A DNA stretch of 8,801 bases, from positions 1 to 8,801 of the forward strand of contig JAAZGN010000104.1 of assembly GCA_012511185.1 (NCBI GenBank), written 5' to 3'. The notes under the pieces were generated by a model, which did not search any database, was not told where the DNA came from, and saw only the letters and a list, made by a program, of their open reading frames with translations. Position numbers and translations under genes: made by a program. This document shows positions 1 to 6,602 of this stretch, one piece after another. This DNA comes from Clostridiaceae bacterium. Its GTDB lineage: Bacteria; Bacillota; Clostridia; Saccharofermentanales; DTU023. The stretch's first letter is position 1. Each line of letters starts with the position of its first letter.

Positions 1-536
1 AGGGGCCGGATCAGCGGCCCGTCCAGATAGCGGATCCCGATCAGTCCCCGCAGTCCCGCGCCCCGGCCCATGTGCATCAGGATGCTCTCGGCGCGGTCGT
101 CCAGGTGATGGGCAAGCGCGATGCGGCAGCCGCCCTTATAAATTTTCTTCTCCCCATATTCAGCGGCGACCTGATCAAATACTCGGCTCCGGACCAGCCG
201 GCCCGCCTCTTCGAGCCCCAGTCCGCTCGCTTTGGCAAAGGCGGGAATGTCCTCACGCATCGGGACAAAGGGAATCGAATGCTGACCACAGTAGGCTCCG
301 ACAAGGGCTTCGTCAAGATCGGCCTCGCCTTTTCTGATCCCGTGATGCAAATGACAGGCCAGGAGATCAAAAGTGGTTTTTTGCCGGTAATAGTGAAGAA
401 AAGAAAGAAGCAGCATGGAATCAACGCCGCCGGAGACACCTGCGACAATCAGGCTTTGCGGAAGAATCAGCTCCTGGTGTTCACAGGTCCCTGAGATTTT
501 TTCAAAAACGCGAAAGGCAGGGGCCGGGATCTTCAT
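1..536 (-). CDS. tilS: tRNA(Ile)-lysidine synthase TilS, N-terminal part (cut by window edge)
   Basis: TilS is a cytoplasmic ATP-dependent ligase that attaches lysine to C34 of the CAU-anticodon tRNA-Ile, so that the tRNA reads AUA as isoleucine. The frame starts at ATG 536 and stays open to base 1, giving 178 residues; the C-terminal part lies outside the window. I see the PP-loop SGGVDSM at residues 35-41, CHLHHGIR at 61-68, an LEEAGRLVR stretch at 108-116 and the family motif HHLDDRAE at 143-150, followed by HMGRGAGLRGLIGI. These identify the N-terminal adenylating domain. The ATG overlaps the dnaB stop codon as ATGA (4 nt), and only a weak AGG lies just upstream, so translation is probably coupled to dnaB. 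In Bacillus tilS sits with hprT and ftsH instead. Identification is firm; full length and downstream neighbours cannot be seen. Confidence 0.94.
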   Translation of the reverse strand, partial: MKIPAPAFRVFEKISGTCEHQELILPQSLIVAGVSGGVDSMLLLSFLHYYRQKTTFDLLACHLHHGIRKGEADLDEALVGAYCGQHSIPFVPMREDIPAFAKASGLGLEEAGRLVRSRVFDQVAAEYGEKKIYKGGCRIALAHHLDDRAESILMHMGRGAGLRGLIGIRYLDGPLIRP

Positions 537-1960
537 GAACCTGGCGCGGGCGGGGGCGGTTCAGGCGTGCCGCGATAGAAGGTTTCCGTGAAGGTCAGAA
601 TCCTCGGATTCCAGTCCAGGGTCACGGTCATCCTTTCGCCTTGCCTGTTTTTCTCGATGATCAGGTCGATTTCGCTGATTTCCTGCAGGTAGGAGGCCTC
701 TTCCTCCTGCCGGTTGGGGTCGTGTAGGAACATGACGACATCGGCATCCTGCTCGATGGCGCCCGATTCGCGCAGGTCGGCAAGCCGCGGCCGGCGGCCG
801 GCCCGGTCCACTTCACGCGAAAGCTGGGAAAGGGCCAGAACCGGGACTTCAAGATCGCGGGCCATGACCTTGAGCATCCGTGAGATCTCGGCGATCTGCT
901 GCTGCCTGTTTTCGGCCCGCGACCGGCTGGTCGCGGTTCCCATCAGCTGAAGGTAGTCGACGACGACCAGGTCGAGCTTTTGCTTTTGCAGCTGCAGCTG
1001 GCGGCAGCGGGCGTGGATCTCGACTACATTGATGGAAGAGTGGTCGTCAATGTAGATGGGGACGCTGTAGAGATCTCCCAGCCCCTTGCCGATCATGTCC
1101 CAGGCCTCTTTATCCTTCACGTCGAGCGATTCGAGCTGCTGGAAGGACATCATGGTTTTGGAGGATAGGAGGCGCATGGCCACTTCCTCCTTGCTCATTT
1201 CAAGCGAGAACATGGCGACGACCGCGCCGCGATGGAAGGCCGCGTTGTGCGCGATATTGAGCGACAGGGCGGATTTTCCGACCCCGGGCCTGGACGCGAG
1301 AATATAGAGGCCGCCCTTGCGCAGGCCGCCCAGGACCCGGTTGAGGCTGGGGAAACCGATCTGGATGGGCTGGGGCCGCTCGCCCCGGGAGATGGCGCCA
1401 AGCTCATTGATCCTGGCGCTCAGGACCCCGCCGATGGGAAGCAGTCCCGTGCTCTCCCCTTCCTCGCGGATATGCATGATACGCTGCGCGGCCAGCTCGA
1501 TCAGCTGTTCCGCCTCATGGTCGGAGTTGAAACAAAGGTCGATGACACTGTCCAGGGAGAGGATCATCCGCCGCTTGACGGACAGGTCCCGCACCAGGTC
1601 GATGTAGACCGGGTAGTTGGAAGCGAATGGAACAGAACCGGGAAGGGCTGCCACGTATTCGCGCCCTCCTGCCCTGCCGATGTTGCCATTGGCGATCAGC
1701 TGGTTGGTCACGGTCAGGATATCGCAGGGTTTCTGGTTTTCGTTCAGGGTCGCAATCGCTTCGTAAACAAGCTGGTGACCGGGTTCATAAAAATCTTCCT
1801 TGCGAAGATCAGCCATCATGGCCGCAAGCGATTCAAGCCGCATCATGGCGCAACCCAGAACGGACCGCTCCGCACTGACATTGTGGGGCAGGGTCTTGCC
1901 CCTCAAGCGGTCGGATAAGGCTGCGGGACCGGAAACGGGTTCAAGAGGATCGGGGCGCAT
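533..1960 (-). CDS. dnaB: Replicative DNA helicase DnaB (DnaC in Bacillus naming)
   Basis: This is the hexameric helicase that unwinds DNA at the replication fork, driven by ATP, and interacts with primase. The 475-residue protein has a normal length for the family. The N-terminal domain (about residues 25-125) begins with NVSAERSVLG, the usual primase-interacting helical region. The RecA-like C-terminal domain has Walker A SRPGVGKSA at 223-231, FSLEM at 251-255 with the likely catalytic Glu254, Walker B LVVVDYLQLM at 331-340, SQLSREVD at 378-385, DLRESGAIEQDAD at 395-407 and EKNRQG at 436-441 supplying the arginine finger (Arg439). The tail ends in a short proline-rich stretch. The start codon shares one base with the rplI stop (TAATG) and I see no strong ribosome binding site, so re-initiation after L9 is likely. 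About 28 residues precede the conserved N-terminal motif, slightly more than usual. Identification is very secure. Confidence 0.97.
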   Translation of the reverse strand: MRPDPLEPVSGPAALSDRLRGKTLPHNVSAERSVLGCAMMRLESLAAMMADLRKEDFYEPGHQLVYEAIATLNENQKPCDILTVTNQLIANGNIGRAGGREYVAALPGSVPFASNYPVYIDLVRDLSVKRRMILSLDSVIDLCFNSDHEAEQLIELAAQRIMHIREEGESTGLLPIGGVLSARINELGAISRGERPQPIQIGFPSLNRVLGGLRKGGLYILASRPGVGKSALSLNIAHNAAFHRGAVVAMFSLEMSKEEVAMRLLSSKTMMSFQQLESLDVKDKEAWDMIGKGLGDLYSVPIYIDDHSSINVVEIHARCRQLQLQKQKLDLVVVDYLQLMGTATSRSRAENRQQQIAEISRMLKVMARDLEVPVLALSQLSREVDRAGRRPRLADLRESGAIEQDADVVMFLHDPNRQEEEASYLQEISEIDLIIEKNRQGERMTVTLDWNPRILTFTETFYRGTPEPPPPAPGS

Positions 1961-2406
1961 TAAAGGTCTGCTTTCACATCAATTGTGAATGTGACCGATA
2001 CCTCGGGGTGTAAGCGGATGGTCACCTGGTGGCTTCCGACTGTCTTGATCGGCTCGCTCACTGTCACTTCACGCTTGTCCACTTTGTGGCCAGCCTCCGC
2101 GAGCAGATCGGCAATGTTCTGGTTGGTGACCGTCCCGTAAAGACGCCCTGCGGCTCCGGCCCTGGTCGTGTAAGTGAAGTGCTGCCCGTCAAGTGACTCT
2201 GCCACTTCCCTGGCCTGTGCCAGCTCTTCCTCCTGAGACTTTTCCCTGGCGGCCCTTTTCATCTCGACCACATTCATATTGTCTTTTGTAACTTCAACGG
2301 CCAAATTCCGCCTGAAAAGAAAATTGCGGGCGTAGCCGGCTTTCACCTCGACTACATCTCCCGCCTGGCCAAGTCCTTTGACACCCTCAAGAAGCAGTAC
2401 TTTCAT
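1960..2406 (-). CDS. rplI: 50S ribosomal protein L9
   Basis: L9 binds domain V of 23S rRNA at the base of the L1 stalk and projects a second domain outward on a long helix; its loss affects frame maintenance. The 148-residue protein is the standard length. The N-terminal rRNA-binding domain carries the family signature VKGLGQAGDVVEVKAGYARN at residues 9-28 and ends with LAVEVT. A charged connecting helix follows (about 45-75). The C-terminal domain contains RLYGTVTNQNIADLL and EPIKTVGSHQVTIRLHPEV. A GGAG lies 7 nt before the ATG. It is the first gene after the promoter at 2439-2449, with a predicted leader of only about 26 nt, and it overlaps dnaB by one base. The rplI-dnaB pair is a common Firmicute arrangement. 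Nothing in the protein is odd. Confidence 0.98.
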   Translation of the reverse strand: MKVLLLEGVKGLGQAGDVVEVKAGYARNFLFRRNLAVEVTKDNMNVVEMKRAAREKSQEEELAQAREVAESLDGQHFTYTTRAGAAGRLYGTVTNQNIADLLAEAGHKVDKREVTVSEPIKTVGSHQVTIRLHPEVSVTFTIDVKADL

Positions 2407-2438
2407 TTGCCATCTCCAATCCTATACGGTGTGCGCTT

Positions 2439-2449
2439 ATTTTAGCATA
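2439..2449 (-). promoter_or_regulatory. TG-extended -10 promoter of rplI-dnaB-tilS
   Basis: Reading the minus strand, TATG-C-TAAAAT fits the Gram-positive extended -10 pattern TRTGnTATAAT with one mismatch in the hexamer. No convincing -35 hexamer lies 16-18 bp upstream, which is tolerated when the TGn element is present. Transcription would start near 2432, about 26 nt before the rplI start, leaving room for the GGAG ribosome binding site. The site lies just after the rpsR terminator, as expected for a separate operon. Confidence 0.6.
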
Positions 2450-2480
2450 CACACCTGCGCCGGCCACCTGATAAGGAATC

Positions 2481-2522
2481 AAAAAACCTCCTGCCTTTAA
2501 TTCACATTTCGGGGCAGGAGGT
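2481..2522 (-). terminator. Intrinsic terminator of rpsF-ssb-rpsR
   Basis: On the minus strand ACCTCCTGCC (2522-2513) pairs perfectly with GGCAGGAGGT (2495-2486), giving a 10-bp stem with a 17-nt loop. The transcript then runs through six U residues, counting the stem's last base (2486-2481). It begins 28 nt after the rpsR stop codon. On the plus strand no T-run follows the stem, so it should act in one direction only. Confidence 0.93.
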
Positions 2523-2550
2523 AAGTGATTCAGGCAATGCCCGCACCTTG

Positions 2551-2805
2551 TTATTCCGCTTTGTAGGGGAGCAGAGCGACCTGGCGCGACCTCAGGATGG
2601 CCGTTGTCAGCACGCGCTGATGCCGGGCACAGGTACCGGTCATGCGGCGTGGGAGAATCTTGTAGTTTTCTGCCAGGTACCGTTGAAGCGTATTGACGTC
2701 CTTGTAGTCAATCACGTCGACATGATCGGCGCAAAACACACAATATTTCTTGCGGCCATAACGTTTTTGGCCCTGATAGCTTCCGCGTCTTCTTGTATCT
2801 GCCAT
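2551..2805 (-). CDS. rpsR: 30S ribosomal protein S18
   Basis: S18 binds the central domain of 16S rRNA as a heterodimer with S6, encoded two genes upstream in the same operon. The 84-residue protein has a basic N-terminus, then [13 protein letters not shown] at residues 32-44, [16 protein letters not shown] at 49-64 and the conserved end VALLPY at 76-81. Residues Cys22, Cys25 and Cys59, with His62 nearby, match the cysteine-containing S18 form thought to bind zinc; Bacillus subtilis S18 lacks most of these residues. The start is supported by AAAGGAG (2813-2819) placed 7 nt before the ATG. It follows ssb by 34 nt and is the last gene before the terminator at 2481-2522. Confidence 0.98.
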   Translation of the reverse strand: MADTRRRGSYQGQKRYGRKKYCVFCADHVDVIDYKDVNTLQRYLAENYKILPRRMTGTCARHQRVLTTAILRSRQVALLPYKAE

Positions 2806-2839
2806 TTTCCAACTCCTTTACGAGTATGAGATCAATTCA

Positions 2840-3292
2840 TTAAAAATCAAAGGGAAGTGCCGTTTCATCGTCATCGGGCGTGGCCAGGAAATCGTCCCCG
2901 CCACTATCGATGGGCGTCGAGGCAACATAATCCTTATGTCCTCCATCCACGTCCACTTGCCTGTCACCACGGCGCGACTCACAGAACTCAACCTCATCCA
3001 CGATGACTTCCGTTGTGTAGCGGCGCTGGCCGGACTGGTCCTCCCAGCTCCTCGGCTGGATTGTTCCGACAAGCAGAATCCGATCCCCCTTGTAAAAGTA
3101 CTTGGTTATGAATTCCGCCTGCTGGCGCCAGGCAACGCAGGGGATAAAATCAGCGGTGTTCTGTCTTGTTCCGTCGGCCGCGCGCGACCGGCGGTCGCAG
3201 GCAACGGTAAAATTGCACACGGAGATGCCGCTTTGGGTCGTCCGGATCTCCGGATCACGTACCAGCCTCCCCATCAGAATTGCTTTGTTCAT
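2840..3292 (-). CDS. ssb: Single-stranded DNA-binding protein SSB
   Basis: SSB coats single-stranded DNA during replication, repair and recombination and recruits partner proteins through its acidic C-terminal tip. The 150-residue protein has the OB-fold at about residues 1-106: MNKAILMGRLVRDPEIR at the start, FTVACDRR at 28-35, ADFIPCVAW at 47-55 with the stacking aromatic Trp55, GDRILLVGTI at 69-78 and VIVDEVEFCE at 97-105. A flexible acidic linker follows. The tip reads DDDETALPFDF rather than the usual DDDLPF/DDDIPF ending, so it keeps an acidic run and a terminal Phe but has two extra residues after PF. The ATG overlaps the rpsF stop as ATGA, with AAGGA 7 nt upstream inside the end of rpsF. 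The rpsF-ssb-rpsR order is the classic one. Confidence 0.97.
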   Translation of the reverse strand: MNKAILMGRLVRDPEIRTTQSGISVCNFTVACDRRSRAADGTRQNTADFIPCVAWRQQAEFITKYFYKGDRILLVGTIQPRSWEDQSGQRRYTTEVIVDEVEFCESRRGDRQVDVDGGHKDYVASTPIDSGGDDFLATPDDDETALPFDF

Positions 3293-3822
3293 TCTTCATT
3301 CCTTTCCGGATCCTCGGGCATCTCGTCGACTCCTTCCGATTGTGTCTCCTCAAGGGATTCGGGTTCCGGCAACCCGGCCGCTCCCTCTTCCTCCGGCACG
3401 GTTTGCTCCGGCTCACCCTCTTCAGTGACAGTTTCTTCGGCTACTGTTTCGTCCGGTAACTCATCCGGCGTGGTCTCTTTTTCCTCTTCCAGTTCTTCCT
3501 CCTCTTCGGCCAACCGCCGCGCTACCGGCATGAAGGAGCCTTCAGCCACGACGATCAGATAACGCAGGACATAGTCGGCGATACGCAAAAGACGTTCGAT
3601 CTCGCGCGGAGCATCCGGCTCGGCATTGAAGTGAACGATGACGTAATAACCCTCACGCAGATCCTGGATCTCGTAGGCCAGACGGCGCCGCCCCCATTCC
3701 GTCACCTGGACGATTTCCGCTGACGCTTCAACGATGGCGCTGACGCGGTTGATCTGCGCGCGCAACTCATCGGAAGACAAGGTGCCATTCAGAACATAGA
3801 GCAATTCATATTTTTTAGCCAT
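3289..3822 (-). CDS. rpsF: 30S ribosomal protein S6 with long acidic C-terminal extension
   Basis: S6 pairs with S18 and binds the platform of the 30S subunit. I chose ATG 3822, giving 177 residues beginning MAKKYELLYVLNG. A TTG 14 codons upstream would place the ribosome binding site inside the coding region. Residues 1-100 are the normal S6 fold: YELLYVL, GRRRLAYEIQDLREGYYVIVH (from 44) and LRIADYVLRYLIV (from 79). Usual S6 proteins end near residue 95-100. Here residues 106-177 form a low-complexity tail with 30 Glu and 4 Asp but only two basic residues, finishing in Glu-Glu. The tail contains loose TVxEE-type repeats and is probably disordered. The best ribosome binding site, GGAGGAGGG, lies a rather long 12 nt before the ATG. 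The stop overlaps the ssb start by 4 nt. The identity is secure; the role of the tail is unknown. Confidence 0.95.
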   Translation of the reverse strand: MAKKYELLYVLNGTLSSDELRAQINRVSAIVEASAEIVQVTEWGRRRLAYEIQDLREGYYVIVHFNAEPDAPREIERLLRIADYVLRYLIVVAEGSFMPVARRLAEEEEELEEEKETTPDELPDETVAEETVTEEGEPEQTVPEEEGAAGLPEPESLEETQSEGVDEMPEDPERNEE

Positions 3823-3837
3823 GGATTGTATTAACCC

Positions 3838-3899
3838 TCCTCCTGGACTAATGGCTCTGTCCAATGAACAGAGCGAGGACTTATACCTGCATCAGCAGG
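3838..3899 (-). promoter_or_regulatory. Structured rpsF leader with possible ribosome-site sequestration
   Basis: The predicted leader runs from about 3901 to 3823. At its 5' end CCTGC (3899-3895) pairs with GCAGG (3890-3886) around a 4-nt loop. Further on GCTCTGT (3874-3868) pairs perfectly with ACAGAGC (3860-3854) around a 7-nt loop. The bases just outside that hairpin, TCCTC (3879-3875), can pair with GAGGA (3842-3838), which belongs to the rpsF ribosome binding site; an 11-nt bulge would lie on the 3' side. S6:S18 leaders that control this operon are known in many bacteria, so autoregulation is plausible. I do not see the CCG triplet described for that motif, so membership in the known family is unproven. 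Confidence 0.45.
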
Positions 3900-3907
3900 C
3901 GAATGAC

Positions 3908-3936
3908 AATGTAGCATGACACCGCAGCTCCGTCAA
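3908..3936 (-). promoter_or_regulatory. Sigma-A-type promoter of rpsF-ssb-rpsR
   Basis: On the minus strand a -35 box TTGACG (3936-3931, 5 of 6 to consensus) is followed after exactly 17 bp by TACATT (3913-3908, 4 of 6). TGC stands directly in front of the -10 box and forms the TGn extension. The predicted start near 3901 gives a leader of about 80 nt. It lies between the Sua5-YwlE fusion stop and rpsF, where an operon promoter is expected. Confidence 0.78.
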
Positions 3937-3950
3937 GCGCCAAGCGCTTG
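3934..3950 (-). repeat. 7-bp inverted repeat over the rpsF -35 box
   Basis: CAAGCGC (3934-3940), a 3-base spacer and GCGCTTG (3944-3950) form a perfect inverted repeat that overlaps the upstream half of the TTGACG -35 box. An internal 10-bp palindrome CAAGCGCTTG spans 3941-3950. It could be an operator or a chance repeat. No U-tract follows it, so it is a poor candidate for the terminator of the preceding gene. Confidence 0.35.
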
Positions 3951-4007
3951 CTTCCTTTCTCATTTTCGGGATACAAGTCTAGCCTAAGGGAGCACGGTAT
4001 GTTTCGG

Positions 4008-5492
4008 CTAGATCAAAATCAGCCGGTCAATGATTTTTTGCATGGCCGAACCCAGTTGATCACGTACGCGCCTGTATGTGTAAAGCGCTTGTCCAAACGG
4101 ATCGCTGATCCCGCACCCGTCAAGGAAATCGGACATGGCAAAAATCTTTGATTCCGCATCAGGGAAAAAATGTTTCAACCTGGCCCGCTGGTTTTCCGTC
4201 ATGGCGACGATCAGGTCGGCCTCCCGCACTGCCTCGGCCCGGATCTGACGCGAGGGGCGACTGACCGGTGCAATCCCCCATTCGGCCAGTGCCTCTGACG
4301 CCTTTTCCGCCGTGGCCTGCCCGGCTATGACCGAGAGTCCCGCGGACGAAGCATGGGCTCCCCTTTTTGCGAAGCGATCGTTGAAGATGGCTTCGGCCAT
4401 GGGGCTCCGGCAGGTGTTGCCCTCGCAGACAAAAAGGACGCGATGGCAGTCGCGTGGCTCAACGGCTGCTTTGGTCAGCCGGTCCATGTAGGCAGATGCC
4501 TCTTCACCTGCAAAACCCTCTGCCATGATTTCCTCGACGCCCATTTCGTCCAAGGTCCTGAGCGCATCAAACAAATAGTGCATGGCACCCGCAAGATCAC
4601 TTTCCCCTTCGTAGGTATAGACTTTTATCCCTGGCAAACTTCCCCGGATCAGCGCCCAGCTTGCCTCACTCAAAAAGAGGCCAACCGGCTGCCTGGATTC
4701 TTCCAGCCTGGTCAAAAAGGCATCCTCAATCGATTGGCCCCGCCCGGGCAGGACAATAGTGACCTGGGCACCAGGGGCATAATGCCGATATTTCATACCG
4801 GGTGATGGGGGCCGGACAAGTTGGTTTTCGTAAGGCGTATCCGTCCAGGAAACCACCCCAATCCCCGTCTTCTCCCTGATTTGCCTTGCTGTAATCTTGC
4901 CCGGCCGTAAAATCCGGGGCGGATCGGTCGTCAAATCCAGAACAGTCGACTCAAGACCCACTTCACAGGGCCCGTCATCAATGACATAGGGGATTCTCCC
5001 CGCGAAATCGTCCAGGACATGGCGGGCCCGCGTCGGACTCGGCCTGCCTGAAAGATTGGCAGAGGGTGCGACAACAGGCACCCCCGCCGCCTGAAGCAGG
5101 GTACGCGCCGCTTGTTGCGCAGGAAAGCGTACAGCGACCGTATGAAGTCCTGACGTCACGATGTCAGGAATTTCGTTGCGGCGCGGTACGATATAAGTCA
5201 AGGGCCCGGGTGAAAAGGCCTCGTAGAGCGGCCAAAACAGGTCGGGCACAGTTTCTGCCACCTGATTCAACCAGTCGGCCGAAAGAAGATGCACGATCAG
5301 GGGATTGTCGGCGGGACGGCCTTTCAGGCGGAAGATCTCACCGACTGCTTCCGGTAAAAAGGCCGAGGCGCCAAGCCCGTAAACTGTCTCTGTTGGAAAG
5401 GCGACGATGGCGCCCTGGGCGAGGGCCTGGCCGGGAATGTACAGGTCATCCGGATCCATGGGATGCTTGACGGGAATGACAGTCGTTTTCAT
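4008..5492 (-). CDS. ywlC-ywlE: Fusion: threonylcarbamoyl-AMP synthase (Sua5/YwlC) + YwlE-type low-MW phosphatase
   Basis: One uninterrupted 494-residue frame joins two enzymes. Residues about 15-210 are the YrdC/TsaC catalytic domain that makes threonylcarbamoyl-AMP from threonine, bicarbonate and ATP for t6A37 of tRNAs reading ANN codons: PTETVYGLG (33-41), KGRPADNPL (57-65), SPGPLT (94-99), APSANLSG (142-149), GLESTVLDL (179-187). SPGMKYRHYAP (230-240) and residues to about 345 form the C-terminal Sua5 domain. From residue 351 a complete low-molecular-weight phosphatase follows, with the CX5R loop CEGNTCRS (Cys356, Arg362) and the general-acid motif DPF (464-466). Thr360 occupies the position of Thr11 in YwlE, which favours phosphoarginine. 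I see no methionine at the junction that could start the phosphatase separately. GGAGG (5499-5503) lies 6 nt before the ATG and prfA ends 12 nt upstream. No terminator is evident after it. Confidence 0.95.
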   Translation of the reverse strand: MKTTVIPVKHPMDPDDLYIPGQALAQGAIVAFPTETVYGLGASAFLPEAVGEIFRLKGRPADNPLIVHLLSADWLNQVAETVPDLFWPLYEAFSPGPLTYIVPRRNEIPDIVTSGLHTVAVRFPAQQAARTLLQAAGVPVVAPSANLSGRPSPTRARHVLDDFAGRIPYVIDDGPCEVGLESTVLDLTTDPPRILRPGKITARQIREKTGIGVVSWTDTPYENQLVRPPSPGMKYRHYAPGAQVTIVLPGRGQSIEDAFLTRLEESRQPVGLFLSEASWALIRGSLPGIKVYTYEGESDLAGAMHYLFDALRTLDEMGVEEIMAEGFAGEEASAYMDRLTKAAVEPRDCHRVLFVCEGNTCRSPMAEAIFNDRFAKRGAHASSAGLSVIAGQATAEKASEALAEWGIAPVSRPSRQIRAEAVREADLIVAMTENQRARLKHFFPDAESKIFAMSDFLDGCGISDPFGQALYTYRRVRDQLGSAMQKIIDRLILI

Positions 5493-5504
5493 GACCCGCC
5501 TCCG

Positions 5505-6578
5505 TCAGGATTGAAGTGCCGCCTCGTGTTCAGCGACTTGCAGGGCGTCGATAATTTCATCCAGCTCGCCGGCCAGGACACGGTCAAGTTTGTAAAGAGT
5601 CAGCCCGATCCGATGGTCGGTCACCCGCGATTGAGGAAAGTTATAGGTTCTGATCCGCTCGCTGCGATCTCCTGTTCCTACCTGGTTTTTTCGCTCACTT
5701 GCGATGGCATCGGCCTGCTCGCTCTCGGCACGGTCGCGCAGGATGGAACGCAGGTGCGCCATGGCCTTGTCTTTGTTTTTGAACTGGGACCGCTGATCCT
5801 GGCAGGTCACAACGACTCCGGTCGGCAGATGGGTAATGCGGATGGCCGAGCTTGTCTTGTTGACATGCTGGCCACCGGCACCCGATGCCCGGTAGGTATC
5901 GATCTGAAGATCTTTGGGATCGATCTCAAAGTCAACTTCATCGACCTCGGGCAGGACGGCAACCGTTACAGCCGAAGTGTGGATCCGCCCCCCGGCTTCC
6001 GTCACCGGAACACGCTGGACTCGGTGCGCGCCACTTTCATATTTGAGCCGGCTGTAGGCACCCTTTCCCTCAATCATGAAGACAATCTCCTTGAAGCCGC
6101 CGATTTCCGTTTCATTGGCATCGACGATTTCGGTCTCCCAACCGCGCGCTTCGGCATAGCCGGCATACATGCGGTAAAGATCAGCCGCAAAAAGCGCGGC
6201 CTCCTCGCCTCCCGTCCCCGCCCTGATTTCGACGATGACGTTGCGCTCATCGTTTTCATTTTTCGGTTCGATGGCCTGGCGGATGGCGGCATCCAGGTCT
6301 TCCACTTTTTTCTCGAGCTGGCCGATCTCTTCACGTGCCAGGTCGCGGAGTTCCGCGTCGTCTGTTTCGCTCATCAATTCGCGGTTTTCCTCGATCGCTT
6401 CCTTGACGGAACGAAGCTGGCGGATCAGCTGGACCAGCGGCTGAAGGTCGGCGTGCTCTTTTAAGAACCTGATGTAGGCTTTCTGGTCACGCATCAATGC
6501 TGTGTCGGCCAGCATGTCCGAAAGTTCTTCATAGCGCGCCTCGCTGGCTGTCAGTTTTGTGTATTGGTCGATTTCCAT
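5505..6578 (-). CDS. prfA: Peptide chain release factor 1 (RF1)
   Basis: RF1 recognises UAA and UAG in the ribosomal A site and triggers hydrolysis of peptidyl-tRNA. The 357-residue protein has the standard length. A coiled-coil-rich domain 1 covers about residues 1-105. The decoding domain contains [20 protein letters not shown] from residue 118 and the stop-codon tripeptide PVT at 191-193; the P-x-T form marks RF1, while RF2 has SPF. The catalytic loop is GAGGQHVNK at 233-241 with GGQ at 235-237, whose Gln237 should be methylated by the upstream prmC product. The C-terminal part has the expected [16 protein letters not shown] at 308-323. GGAG lies 8 nt before the ATG. The prmC-to-prfA gap is 24 nt and the fusion gene follows after 12 nt, so co-transcription is very likely. 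Confidence 0.98.
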   Translation of the reverse strand: MEIDQYTKLTASEARYEELSDMLADTALMRDQKAYIRFLKEHADLQPLVQLIRQLRSVKEAIEENRELMSETDDAELRDLAREEIGQLEKKVEDLDAAIRQAIEPKNENDERNVIVEIRAGTGGEEAALFAADLYRMYAGYAEARGWETEIVDANETEIGGFKEIVFMIEGKGAYSRLKYESGAHRVQRVPVTEAGGRIHTSAVTVAVLPEVDEVDFEIDPKDLQIDTYRASGAGGQHVNKTSSAIRITHLPTGVVVTCQDQRSQFKNKDKAMAHLRSILRDRAESEQADAIASERKNQVGTGDRSERIRTYNFPQSRVTDHRIGLTLYKLDRVLAGELDEIIDALQVAEHEAALQS

Positions 6579-6602
6579 GGTCTTGACTCCAAGTATTCTT
6601 TT

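Noticed and set aside
1232..1918. Plus-strand open frame of 228 codons opposite dnaB
   Set aside because: It is an antisense shadow of the helicase gene with no domain signature.
2936..3562. Plus-strand open frame of 208 codons ending in a serine-rich run
   Set aside because: The serine run is the antisense reading of the Glu-rich S6 tail; the frame crosses ssb and rpsF and resembles nothing known.
3289..3864. Longer S6 starting at a TTG 14 codons upstream
   Set aside because: The TTG falls in the leader hairpin and the extension would translate through the GGAGGAGGG ribosome binding site. S6 proteins start at the MAKKYELLY-type sequence, so ATG 3822 is better.
3838..3899. Calling the leader a confirmed S6:S18 binding motif
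   Set aside because: The CCG triplet typical of the described motif was not found; only pairing potential is visible.
3934..3950. Inverted repeat as terminator of the Sua5-YwlE fusion gene
   Set aside because: No U-tract follows the 7-bp stem on the minus strand, and it overlaps the rpsF -35 box.
5463..6464. Plus-strand open frame of 333 codons opposite prfA
   Set aside because: It lies entirely over the well-supported RF1 gene, shows no recognisable motif, and long antisense frames are common over GC-rich coding sequence.
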